A stretch of DNA of 64,000 bases, taken from NCBI RefSeq assembly GCF_910592395.1, contig NC_088326.1, positions 13,568,600 through 13,632,599 on the forward strand, read 5' to 3'. The stretch is from Lineus longissimus (lineage: Eukaryota; Nemertea; Pilidiophora; Heteronemertea; Lineidae). Positions 49,501 to 60,489 of the stretch are shown piece by piece. Below the pieces are notes generated by a model. The model was not told where the DNA came from. It made no database searches and was given only the letters and a program-made list of their open reading frames with translations. A program made the position numbers and the translations under genes. Positions within the stretch are counted from its first letter, which is position 1, and every line of letters starts with the position of its first letter.

Positions 49501-51667
49501 TCATTAAGTAGTTCCATTTTAATTTCATTTGTATGTAGATAACTTTATTATTAATGTTGAAAAACACCAACTATGCTCAAAATGGCGGCATGGCAGCCAT
49601 ATTGGTTAGTTGCCACGGCTACATCGAGAGATGGCGGCCATATTTATAAGAAACTTTGGGGTCTCAGTAAAAAAACATGTTTGATGCTTTCCTTGAAACA
49701 TGAGTGGTACCAACGAGGTTGCAACTCTTTTATAAAAAAAGATACGATACAAACACGGCATAACCTATGAGCAAGAGCACAGACTGTGAAATCTTTGTTC
49801 AAAAATACTCGCCTTCCGTGGGTGGCACCTGTCGGTGCAGGTGCGGTGGTCACATTACCCTTACAGGTCTCCCCATGGGTTTCGGTCTCCCCATGGGTTT
49901 CGTTCCAATGTTTAAATCTGCCGTACATTGCTGTGATCTCTTGGAACCTACGACATTTAAACAGACAAGGAGTCAGTGTGCATGCGGTTAAAACACATCA
50001 ATCACAGAACAGGTTAATGACACCAGAGGGCGCAGTTCTTGCGGGTTCAGATTCCAAGAATAGATAATTATTGCTAACCCTGCACTATCACTCGAACCAT
50101 GGATCAGCGCGCGTAATGGTCGCTTTGCTATAACCGAAGCTCAACTACAGTCCATCCAAATTAGCGAAAAAGACCCCAATACTATTTTGACTGGACTACT
50201 ACAAGACTGCTTTGATCGGAGATCTGTCGCCAATTTAGATTATATAGTTGAGCAGACAAGCGTTACCGTGATACCGATAAACTCAAGCCAATCAACGAAA
50301 ACAAGCATGTTGTTGGCCAGATTAGAGATATACGATTGATCGAATTGAAAACAACGCGAATATCACCCCAGTTGCCACTTGCATCAATGTTGATCAAATC
50401 AATGGGTTGCCATAGCAACACCATGGTTAAACTCTGGAATGTGCTGTTACTCTCAGCTGGATGTCTTGTCTCCCGACGTCTGCCAACTATGAAACCATAG
50501 AATGCCAGCAGCAGCAATTGTACAACTATGAAACCATAGAACACCTCAAACGCAAGATATTGCTTCATGAGTATATATATATATATATATTCTACCACAC
50601 GTACAATATCATGATAATGGAGTCGAACGTGTAGCAGCTGTATGTGAGAAAGTACGAGAGGCAAATGCAGTATCGACCAGGAAATGCAATATTCTTCTCA
50701 GTCCAGTTATAAGGACAGTGACATAATCCTCCCTAGAATCTAGGAAACTCTTATCAGCATCAGTATCGCAGTTGAATGTGTCTGTAGATTTACCCTTCTC
50801 GGCAGGAAATCACTGGTTCAGTACTTTCCGTACATTTACCCTTTTACACTGGAAATCATTGGTTCAAGTTTTTCTGTACATTTACTCTTTTCGTGCTGAA
50901 CTCACTGATCCTGGTCTTTTTGTACATTTACCCTTCAGAAGGTCGTAGAAATCATTAAAACCTAGCTCAGTAAGCTTACAGCAGGTTTACTCCAACATGG
51001 TCATACAAACTATAGGCCTAAACCTACAATGCTTTATTCAAATTTCCTTTTTTCTCTGGGGCTTTTATAACGGGCTTACCATAGCCTAATTCATCATGCA
51101 GAAACGATGTGGATATCCAAACAAAATGATATGTTCACATGCATAGGCATTAAGCCTATTCTATAAATGTCCTACAGAAGCCTTGTATCGTTTTCGGCCA
51201 TCCATGTTTATCAAACTGAATTACCAAAATAGTAGGCCTATACCTTTCCCTATGCACATGGCGTCCATGATAACCATTTATTTCTACTAGCTCGTCATCC
51301 TAAAAATGGCTTAGTTTGCCATCATTTTTGAACCGAAGAACAGTTCGTTCATGTCGTCTGTTCAAGTAACATTCCAACAAGCTTTGCTCTGTGGTCACCT
51401 GGCACAATGGTTTGCTTGAATCATGTCGACCTAACAGTCAGACTTGGACCTGGCATCGATCGATAAGCACATTTGATTGTAACAACTGCTTGATCACACA
51501 TTGTAAACTAATACTGACAAGCACTCAACACTCGCTGAATGGCCAGACGTCTGCCGACCACAGACACACCTCCAACCGACGAGGGGGCACAATCAAAGTG
51601 AATTTCGAAAAACAGTTTTTTAGTCTCCATTTACTATTTTGTTCATTTCCTGTCGGGCAAAGAAGAT

Positions 51668-52400
51668 AACGACTATGCCTTGATGAAGAGATAACACACA
51701 GGATTAATAACCAAGGAGATAGCGACTAGACCTTGATGAAGAGATAACACACAGGATTAATAACCAAGGAGATAGCGACTAGACCTTGATGAAGAGATAA
51801 CACACATGATTAATAACCAAGGAGATAGCGACTAGGCCTTGATGAAGAGATAACACACAGGATTAATAGCCAAGGAGATAGCGACTAGGCCTTGATGAAG
51901 AGATAACACACAGGATTAATAACCAAGGAGATAGCGACTAGGCCTTGATGAAGAGATATAATAAACATGATTAATAACCAAGGAGATAGCGACTAAGCCT
52001 TGATGAAGAGATAACACACAGGATTATTAACCAAGGAGATAGCGACTAGGCCTTGATGAAGAGATAACACACAGGATTAATAACCAAGGAGATAGCGACT
52101 AGGCCTTGATGAAGAGATAACGCACAGGATTAATAACCAAGGAGATAGCGACTAGGCCTTGATGAAGAGATAACACACAGGATTAATAACCAAGGAGATA
52201 GCGACAAGACCTTGATGAAGAGATAACACACAGAATTAATAACCAAGGAGATAGCGACTAGGCCTTGATGAAGAGATAACACACATGATTAATAACCAAG
52301 GAGATAGCGACTAGGCCTTGATGAAGAGATAACACACATGATTAATAACCAAGGAGATAGCGACTAGGCCTTGATGAAGAGATAGCAAACAGGATTAATT
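51668..52400. repeat. 53-bp minisatellite, about 13-14 copies
   Basis: Units of ggagatagcgactaggcctt then gatgaagagataacacacag and gattaataaccaa repeat with scattered changes. No coding role seen; the array ends about 60 bp before the MITE at 52460. Confidence 0.95.
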
Positions 52401-52459
52401 AACCAAGGCTCAACAGGGTCAAATAACTTGTTGCACAATATACCAACTCCAATCACACT

Positions 52460-52623
52460 GGGCCGAATTCATAAAGGGCGTTTAAGGGTTAGACGTGAGT
52501 AACTTCTCCCCAATCTGTTTCAGGGCGTATTCATATTCTGTGAGGATTTACACGAAGGACCTGAATCTGTCTATTCGGTGGTTAAACGCTGTTTTAAGCT
52601 TAACGCCTTTATGAATTTGGCTC
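52460..52623 (+). mobile_element. Short inverted-repeat element (MITE), copy 2
   Basis: Same family and orientation as 17872-18032: starts gggccgaattcataaagggc and ends with ttaacgcctttatgaatttggctc-type sequence. Interior phrases gtttaagggttagacgtg and ggttaaacgctgttttaagc are conserved between the two copies. Confidence 0.8.
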
Positions 52624-52629
52624 AATAAG

Positions 52630-53750
52630 TCTACGGATTATGTGACGAACACAAAGATGAAATGGAAGCGGAAATAGGTCTATGTGCAGAGAGCATGTTT
52701 CAACTCTGGCATGCCTAGTGTAAATGATTCGACCAAAGAAAATCCATAATTTATTCAGTCATACGATATTTGCACGATGAGCTGAATACAGGCAAATATT
52801 GGCTCGTGGTGCGACGCGCCGTGTCGAGTTTGTGGTTTTTGCTCAACAACACTTAAAATGAGGCTAAGTTGTGTCCAAGAGATTTGAAGGAGTGGGCGTC
52901 GCTAAGGCAGGGCATACAGTCGCATACTCGCCATGGATTCCCTTTACATACTTCATATCATATAACGGCACTACCAACGAATGGTGACAGATCAAGGCAC
53001 ATCCATTGACACACAATGAAGATGCATCATGGCGCGACACGCGCTTCATACAATCAATGGGAGTGGCAGTTCTGAACATGACAATATTGCATGAAACATT
53101 TAGGTCAGCGCGACGCGAGGTCTGGGATTCTACTATCTGTCAAATGATAGCCAGACAGACATTGGCCAGCTCCACGTTCCATGCTCCACCATACAGCATT
53201 ATGCCGCTCCTGCAGCTCAGGGAAAAGTGCATACTCTAACTCTACAACTCACAATCCACCGGTGGATGAAAATATTATACGATGAACTTTAAAATCTCCC
53301 TACCTTCTCGTCTGCCTTGGTCGAAAGTACGTCTGGATCGTGTCGAGGCGAGGAGAGAATGCGCCTAGATACCGGGCAAGCCGACCGAATGCGATCCACA
53401 CCATGTGCGCACGCGCAGTGAGACTAGTTCGATACCATATACTGCCTTCTGAATTCAGTGTGCGCGCGGTATGAGCGTTACTGGTAGGTTATTTCTGTTT
53501 TCAGGTTACTGTTGGTGTATTTCTGCCGAAAATGAAGAGAAATAGGCCTTGTAATGGCTCCTTTTCCGGGAGGTTTACCAGCATTTGATATAATTGAAGC
53601 TAAAGGACGGCTCCTATGGCCGGTTTTACATATCTAAAAACTGCTTTACGACTGTGGTGGACTAGCATTATCACGCTACTGACCGATTTTTCAGGGGTAA
53701 GAACGACTTTGAAAATCTTTCAAAATTTGACTTTTTTCTTCTAACCCTTA
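52630..53750. other. Intergenic stretch without recognised gene
   Basis: No family motif seen. The piece 53700-53745 matches, in reverse orientation, the AT-rich repeat at 16535-16580. Confidence 0.5.
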
Positions 53751-53759
53751 AGCAGGGTG

Positions 53760-54327
53760 TACACTAGTAAAATATTAGCAACATTATACCAACATTTTAC
53801 AACAATTTAGCAACAAGCCCTTCAAGGCCCTGTGTACACTAGCAAGAAAATAGCAACAAATTAGCAACATTTTTACAACATGTTGGTAAATTGTTGCAAA
53901 CCTTTTAGCGGGAACAAAGGGAAAATAGGTATTTTGGAGGAAAAATGGATGTTTCCAAGGAGAGAATATGTGTTTTGAGTGCTTCTGCAGCAATTTTAGC
54001 TGTCATTGTTGAATGGCGGAAGAGGCGGCGAAATAAACCAAAGAGAGTATGGACCAGGCCCCGGATCAAAATGAGGGTGGATCATGGGGCATATCACTGC
54101 CTGTTAAAGGAGTTGCGGCTGACTGACAAGCCATCATACAAAAGCTTCCTGCGAATGGATGAAACAGCATTCGAAGAACTTTTTGAAAAGGTTTCACCAC
54201 CCGTTACGAAGCAAGACACTCACTTTAGATTTGCTATACCAGCCGCTTGTTCAAGTCACATGACCTCAGGTAGATCACATGACACAAATCCTATTTCTAA
54301 TCGGCTGAAGAGTTTGCAACATTTTTA
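53760..54327 (+). mobile_element. PIF/Harbinger element remnant, left part
   Basis: It is defined by the transposase-like frame at 53945-54328 and upstream AT-rich sequence with repeated phrases gtgtacactag and agcaacattttt. The left border is uncertain and no matching right end is found. The element is interrupted at 54327 by another repeat: joining 54327 to 55193 recreates a sequence (gcaacatttttacaacatg) also present at 53864-53882. Confidence 0.6.
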
Positions 54328-54328
54328 G
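53945..54328 (+). pseudogene. PIF/Harbinger transposase (HARBI1-like nuclease), broken N-terminal fragment
   Basis: The first about 100 residues resemble the N-terminal region of Harbinger nucleases: a basic run (RKRRRNKPKRVWTRP), then GAYHCLLKELRLTD, SYKSFLRMDETAFEELFEKV and KQDTHFRFAIPA. In intact family members an arginine-leucine-rich helical stretch and the DDE catalytic core follow. Here the similarity stops at about residue 100 and the frame closes at a stop inside an inserted repeat. No DDE residues are present, so it cannot catalyse transposition. It carries its own ATG and is not flanked by splice sites. Confidence 0.75.
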
Positions 54329-54380
54329 CTCAGCTGACAAGCTGAGCTATTCATATGAGTAAATGGTAGAATGAATGTCC

Positions 54381-54431
<51 letters not shown>

Positions 54432-55189
54432 CGTTAAACAGGCACGTTTCAAAACTATGGCGGATAGGCGATAGATTTTCCCTATAAGCCATTTAGACCC
54501 TTCAGGACTCCTGAATAGACCAAGTGTGGGTCCGGCAGGATTAACAGTTTGGCCACCAGGGGGCAAAAAGCCTAAATCACAAAACAATTTTTTGGCGCTT
54601 TATTCAAGCAGATAGAAAGCTTGAAATAAAGTTGAAAAGGACCGCATGCATGTAGGTCTTGGAACTACTAAGAGTAGTTTTGATTGATACTACCAGTTGG
54701 CGTTACTGAGCCAAAATCTGTGTTGACCTAGTTTAAGCTTGATTTGAATTTCCCGCTCTTGTATGACTCTGAAGGTTGTGGGTTCCAATCCCACTTCGGG
54801 TCAATTTTTTTTTTTTAAATTTTTACTTTTTTCACTTGTAAATACATTTTCTTTACTTTTTTGAATAATTTGGTGGGCGGCCATCTTGGTTTTTTTTTTC
54901 TATTTTAAAGCCTTTGCTGTATCCAGAGTGACATGAATTTTATGGTTGGTGTACAATAAGTCTCCTTTACATGATATCACATGGGCTTTCTATTTGACCT
55001 ACTTTTCAAGGTCAGCCTGGCTCAGGCACTTAGATTTGACTAATAAGTGGCATATTTGTCACCATTTAAAAGTCTTTTTACTTTGGTATGTTTGCCTGAT
55101 ATATTGACAAAACTGAGGTTGAAAGAGATCTATCGGGTACTTTCCATGTTCATATATTTCAGCTGAGCGCCAGGCCCTTGGGCCTCTTG
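54328..55189 (+). mobile_element. Hairpin-headed non-autonomous repeat, copy 2, nested insertion with TTA duplication
   Basis: It opens with the hairpin gctcagct gaca agctgagc, followed by GTCT repeats (54370-54430), gcacgtttc, ggccaccagggggc and ctacttttcaaggtca, and closes with agctgagcgcc and the hairpin aggccc tt gggcct before ctcttg. TTA flanks both sides (54325-54327 and 55190-55192), and removing it restores a sequence seen elsewhere in the host element. It includes a decayed tRNA-like stretch at 54724-54803 with a perfect T arm (gtggg ttccaat cccac). Same plan as 35571-36696. Confidence 0.75.
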
Positions 55190-55470
55190 TTACAACATGC
55201 AACAAAGAATTGACCCTGTTGACCTCGCTTCTTCAAATTTTGTTTTTAAACCATTCAAATATTTAAATCAACTGCAAACATTTTCAAAAAAATCACCGAG
55301 CTATATATATACGATATATCAAGAAATATCTATAGAAATATTGAGTTATACGGTTACCTTGGAACTATTTGTACCCAATAACTCTTCCGCCAGCGTGACC
55401 TAGCCACATTCATGGCGCGTACCCTAAGACCTGTCTTCAGATTGCCGAATATCTCAAGTCGAACATGAAC

Positions 55471-55540
55471 GCCCTGATAGCTCAGCGGTTAGAGCGCTGT
55501 GCTTTAGATTGGATGGTCACGGATTCGAACCCCGGCGAAT
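55471..55540 (+). repeat. tRNA-like sequence, probable SINE or tRNA pseudogene
   Basis: tagctcagcggttagagcgc has good A-box and D-arm form, and ggattcgaacccc is a good B box. The acceptor, anticodon and T stems do not pair properly. A T-rich tail follows, and a diverged duplicate of the downstream part (about 95 bp period, with catccatgaacgtttatcag twice) extends to about 55700. Confidence 0.45.
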
Positions 55541-55754
55541 GTATTTTCTCATTTTTTTATAAGGTCTTCTTTCCATTTTTCATCCATGAACGTTTATCAG
55601 ACGCGGATTCGAATTAGATTCAAACCCTGGCGAATATTATGTCGTTTTTTTTGTAAAAGATGTCTTTCTACTTTCATCCATGAACGTTTATCAGGCGCGT
55701 ATCCAAGGGGGTGCACCAGAGGCACGCCCCCTGATTGTTATAGAATCTTCGTCG

Positions 55755-56030
55755 CCGTCGTCCGTCGTCGTCGTTCGTCTTTCGTCTTTCGTCTTTCGTC
55801 GTCTTTCGTCATCTTTCGTCTTTCGTCGTCTTTCGTCGTCTTTCGTCGTCTTTCATCTTTCGTCGTCTTTCGTCGTCGTCTTTCGTCTTTCGTCGTCTTT
55901 CGTCATCTTTCAACGTTTTTCGTCGTCTTTCGTCGTCTTTCGTCTTTCGTCGTCTTTCGTCGTCCGTCGTCCGTCTTTCGTCGTCTTTTGTCTTTCGTCG
56001 TCTTTCGTCGTCTTTCGTGGATGTCGTCCT
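55755..56030. repeat. Degenerate CGTCTTT / CGTC simple repeat
   Basis: Long runs of tcgtctttcgtcgtctttcg. The open frames rich in Ser, Phe, Val and Arg across it are products of the repeat. A second, shorter run lies at 57083-57190. Confidence 0.9.
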
Positions 56031-56756
56031 GGGTGCCGAGAAATGGTACCCAGGTTCGAGAGCGACTGGACAATAAGCACCCTGGGTGCCATTACACTAG
56101 ACAAACAGCACCCAGCTTCTTTCTGCCTGGCTTACGGATCTTAGGGACGAGGACCTTTCTTGCAATCTCGTTTTATCTCGCGCCGTGGTACTTGCGGCAT
56201 TAGCAGTGCGCGAAATAAAAAGAACAGATAAACAGAAAAAAACGCGTTTTGACCTATAGGTCTTTGAAAGCTCATTTCGGATTGTAGGAGGGATATATTC
56301 AGAGAATGAAAAATTGTGTGATGACAAAATGAATGGATTTGTTGCGTATTTTTCTTGACAATCAGTCGATATGTACACATGGGCATGGGGCTAGGGAGCG
56401 TATGTCAACCTCCTCCAGGAACCAATGAAAATCCGTTATTATAATGAGGTAAACAATGACACGTGCTAGTCTTGTATACTATGTTTATATGCACTATACA
56501 GCCGGCAGGGCTGGACTATCAAGGGAACAGGGCAATTGGAGGACACTATGTTGTTTGGAGGACCAGCTAAACTTGCTTTTTATGTTGTTTTTTTTGCTCA
56601 GCCCCCCCCCCCCCCCCCATTGTTCCAAATCCGAACACAACATCGATTAGTAGTGCCTACACACAGAGCACCGAGTGCAGTTTGACACACATATGGATGG
56701 ACATGATACATGATGCGTGTCGGGATGATGGTAGGCCTAGTGCTGACTGAGTGATG

Positions 56757-56828
56757 AAGAAATTTCTAAGTACAAACACTTTTTTCACTTTTTTTGTGCT
56801 CAAAATGAACCAACATCACCAAAAACTG
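56757..56828 (+). repeat. Dispersed AT-rich repeat fragment
   Basis: Contains cttttttcactttttttgtg and gctcaaaatgaaccaacatc, which match the reverse complement of 16575-16640. Confidence 0.5.
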
Positions 56829-56908
56829 TCGTCGTCGTCGTCATCGTCGTCATGCTGTTGCATACATTAGACATTTTGAACTTATATTCTGTGTTGTCTT
56901 TATTTCAG

Positions 56909-57031
56909 AACCAGTGGCACTTCAGTGGGCTGGTAAATATGGTTGGAAAGTTGAGGAGTCTGGCTGGATATTCGTTGCCAATCAAGATTCTTACATCAAA
57001 ACAAAGAACATCACTGAGATTACATTTAAAA
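56909..57031 (+). CDS. Lone exon resembling the C-terminus of eIF3 subunit k
   Basis: A reading frame bounded by a TTTCAG acceptor (56903-56908) and a GTAAGT donor (57032-57037) encodes WAGKYGWKVEESGWIFVANQ then DSYIKTKNITEITFK. This resembles the winged-helix tail of eIF3k, a translation-initiation factor subunit, which has the pattern W-x-x-KYGW-x-x-(D/E)ESG-x-IF and IKxKNIxEKI. An alternative acceptor at 56924-56925 would start the exon at the Trp. One residue appears missing in the KNIxEK stretch. I recognise no other eIF3k exon in the window, so this is either part of a gene with distant exons or a captured, possibly dead, exon. Confidence 0.6.
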
Positions 57032-57082
57032 GTAAGTGAATCCTCTCAAAAATCTTCATGGATGAGATACTCCCATTACTCG

Positions 57083-57190
57083 TCGTCGTAGTCATCGTCG
57101 TCGTCTTTCGTCTTTCGTCGTCTTTCGTCGTTCGTTTTTCGTCGTCTTTCGTCTTTCGTCTTTCGTCGTCCGTCTTTCGTCTTTCGTCTC
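57083..57190. repeat. CGTC/CTTT simple repeat
   Basis: Same composition as 55755-56030, directly after the eIF3k-like exon. Confidence 0.85.
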
Positions 57191-57494
57191 AGTAGACCAT
57201 ACACCCATGACATATCAACTTGAGCGTAATTCTCAGACTCTTTGACCTATTGGCCTCAGGAATATCACAACAAGATTTGATATCACCCAACAAGCCAATA
57301 TATTACACCATTCAACTCTATATAGCGAGATTGGGATTTTTATAGGAACTACTGTGCTGGGGGGGGGGGGGGGGATTTCCGGTACTGGTGTCTGCTACCA
57401 TAGCAGGAGAATGACAATTATTACAGGTTAAACCCTTAAAGTCCAATCCCGTCGCAAATACCTCAATCCCGTTTCAAATACCACCGATACCACT

Positions 57495-59845
57495 AACCCT
57501 AGGGCAACTAACCCTTGGCCAACTAACCCTAGGGCAACTAACCCTAGGGCAACTAACCCTAGGGCAACTAACCCTAGGGCAACTAACCCTAGGGCAACTA
57601 ACCCTAGGGCAACTAACCCTAGGGCAACTAACCCTAGGGCAACTAACCCTAGGCAACTAACCCTAGGGCAACTAACCCTAGGGCAACTAACCCTAGGGCA
57701 ACTAACCCTAGGGCAACTAACCCTAGGCCAACTAACCCTAGGGCAACTAACCCTAGGCCAACTAACCCTAGGCCAACTAACCCTAGGGCAACTAACCCTA
57801 GGGCAACTAACCCTAGGGCAACTAACCCTAGGCCAACTAACCCTAGGGCAACTAACCCTAGGGCAACTAACCCTAGGGCAACTAACCCTAGGCCAACTAA
57901 CCCTAGGCCAACAAACCCTAGGGCAACTAACCCTAGGGCAACTAACCCTAGGGCAACTAACCCTAGGCCAACTAACCCTAGGCCAACTAACCCTAGGGCA
58001 ACTAACCCTAGGCCAACTAACCCTAGGGCAACTAACCCTAGGGCAACTAACCCTAGGGCAACTAACCCTAGGCCAACTAACCCTAGGCCAACTAACCCTA
58101 GGGCAACTAACCCTAGGGCAACTAACCCTAGGCCAACTAACCCTAGGCCAACTAACCCTAGGGCAACTAACCCTAGGGCAACTAACCCTAGGGCAACACC
58201 CTAGGCCAACTAACCCTAGGCCAACTAAACCTAGGGCAACTAACCCTAGGCCAACTAACCCTAGGGCAACTAACCCTAGGGCAACTAACCCTAGGGCAAC
58301 TAGCCCTAGGGCAACTAGCCCTAGGGCAACTAACCCTAGGGCAACTAACCCTAGGGCAACTAACCCTAGGGCAACTAACCCTAGGGCAACTAACCCTAGG
58401 GCAACTAACCCTAGGGCAACTAACCCTAGGGCAACTAACCCTAGGGCAACTAACCCTAGGGCAACTAACCCTAGGGCAACTAACCCTAGGGCAACTAACC
58501 CTAGGGCAACTAACCCTAGGGCAACTAACCCTAGGGCAACTAACCCTAGGGCAACTAACCCTAGGGCAACTAACCCTAGGGCAACTAACCCTAGGGCAAC
58601 TAACCCTAGGGCAACTAACCCTAGGGCAACTAACCCTAGGGCAACTAACCCTAGGGCAACTAACCCTAGGGCAACTAACCCTAGGGCAACTAACCCTAGG
58701 GCAACTAACCCTAGGGCAACTAACCCTAGGGCAACTAACCCTAGGGCAACTAACCCTAGGGCAACTAACCCTAGGGCAACTAACCCTAGGGCAACTAACC
58801 CTAGGGCAACTAACCCTAGGGCAACTAACCCTAGGGCAACTAACCCTAGGGCAACTAACCCTAGGGCAACTAACCCTAGGGCAACTAACCCTAGGGCAAC
58901 TAACCCTAGGGCAACTAACCCTAGGGCAACTAACCCTAGGGCAACTAACCCTAGGGCAACTAACCCTAGGGCAACTAACCCTAGGGCAACTAACCCTAGG
59001 GCAACTAACCCTAGGGCAACTAACCCTAGGGCAACTAACCCTAGGGCAACTAACCCTAGGGCAACTAACCCTAGGGCAACTAACCCTAGGGCAACTAACC
59101 CTAGGGCAACTAACCCTAGGGCAACTACCCCTAGGGCAACTAACCCTAGGGCAACTAACCCTAGGGCAACTAACCCTAGGGCAACTAACCCTAGGGCAAC
59201 TACCCCTAGGGCAACTAACCCTAGGGCAACTAACCCTAGGGCAACTAACCCTAGGGCAACTAACCCTAGGGCAACTAACCCTAGGGCAACTAACCCTAGG
59301 GCAACTAACCCTAGGGCAACTAACCCTAGGGCAACTAACCCTAGGGCAACTAACCCTAGGGCAACTAACCCTAGGGCAACTAACCCTAGGGCAACTAACC
59401 CTAGGGCAACTAACCCTAGGGCAACTAACCCTAGGGCAACTAACCCTAGGGCAACTAACCCTAGGGCAACTAACCCTAGGGCAACTAACCCTAGGGCAAC
59501 TAACCCTAGGGCAACTAACCCTAGGGCAACTAACCCTAGGGCAACTAACCCTAGGGCAACTAACCCTAGGGCAACTAACCCTAGGGCAACTAACCCTAGG
59601 GCAACTAACCCTAGGGCAACTAACCCTAGGGCAACTAACCCTAGGGCAACTAACCCTAGGGCAACTAACCCTAGGGCAACTAACCCTAGGGCAACTAACC
59701 CTAGGGCAACTAACCCTAGGGCAACTAACCCTAGGGCAACTAACCCTAGGGCAACTAACCCTAGGGCAACTAACCCTTGGGCAACTAACCCTAGGGCAAC
59801 TAACCCTAGGGCAACTAACCCTAGGGCAACTAACCCTAGGGCAAC
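57495..59845. repeat. 15-bp satellite (ctagggcaactaacc), about 156 copies
   Basis: The unit ctagggcaactaacc repeats without pause. The variant ctaggccaactaacc is common between about 57720 and 58240 and absent afterwards, where the array is almost uniform. The unit contains the telomere-like string taaccctaggg. Since 15 is a multiple of three, the minus strand gives a long Cys-Pro-Arg-Val-Ser open frame, which is a repeat artefact. Confidence 0.97.
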
Positions 59846-60489
59846 TGTTAGTGGCTTGGGGTTGGATTGTTAGTGGCCTTAGGGTTAGTGGCCTTAGGGC
59901 TAGTGGCTTTAGGGTTAGTGGCCTTAGGGTAAGTTGCCTGAGGTTTAGTGGCCTTAGGGTTAGCGGCCTTAGGGTTAGTGGCCTTAGGGTTAGTTGTCTT
60001 AGAGTTAGTTTCCTTAGGGTTAGTGGCCTTAGGGTTAGTGAACTGAGGGTTAATGGCCTTAGGGTAAGTGTCGTTAGGGTAAGTGCCTTTAGGGTTAGTT
60101 GCCTTAGGGTTAGTGGCCTTAGGGTTAGTAGCCTTAAGGTTAGTGGCTTTAGGGTTAGTGGCCTTAGGGTTAGTGGCCTTAGGGTTAGTGGACTGAGGGT
60201 TAGTGGCCTTAGGGTTAGTGGCGTTAGGGAAAGTGCCTTTAGGGTTAGTGGCCTTAGGGTTAGTGGCCTTAGGGTTATTCGCTTCAGGGTTAGTGGCTTC
60301 AGGGTTAGTGGCTTCAGGGTTAGTGGCTTCAGGGTTAGTGGCTTCAGGGTTAGTGGCTTCAGGGTTAGTAGCTTCAGGTTTAGTAGCTTGAGTGTTAGTA
60401 GCTTGAGGGTTAGTAGCTTGAGGGTTAGTAGCTTGAAGGTTAGTAGCTTGAGGGTTAGTAGCTTTAGGGTTGGTAGCTTTAGGGTTAGT
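59846..60489. repeat. Diverged 15-bp satellite in the opposite orientation
   Basis: Units of gccttagggttagtg and variants (gcttcagggttagtg, gcttgagggttagta) continue the 15-bp period. They are the reverse complement of the preceding array, allowing for substitutions (cctagggttagttgc versus ccttagggttagtgg). It is more heterogeneous than the block to its left. Confidence 0.92.

Larger units (their letters stand above)
43299..51660. other. Gene-poor intergenic region
   Basis: No protein family recognised on either strand. Minor repeats are present: three 31-bp units at 45009-45101, degenerate repeats at 46384-46565, a poly-C run near 47310-47323, a 19-bp duplication at 49864-49901, an AT dinucleotide run near 50572-50591, and about three diverged units around gtacatttacccttt at 50785-50935. 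Open frames of up to about 130 codons (for example 47380-47763) lack motifs. Confidence 0.55.

Noticed and set aside
55586-56203. A 205-codon open frame rich in Ser, Phe, Val and Arg
   Set aside because: It mostly translates CGTC/CTTT simple repeat; no domain outside the repeat.
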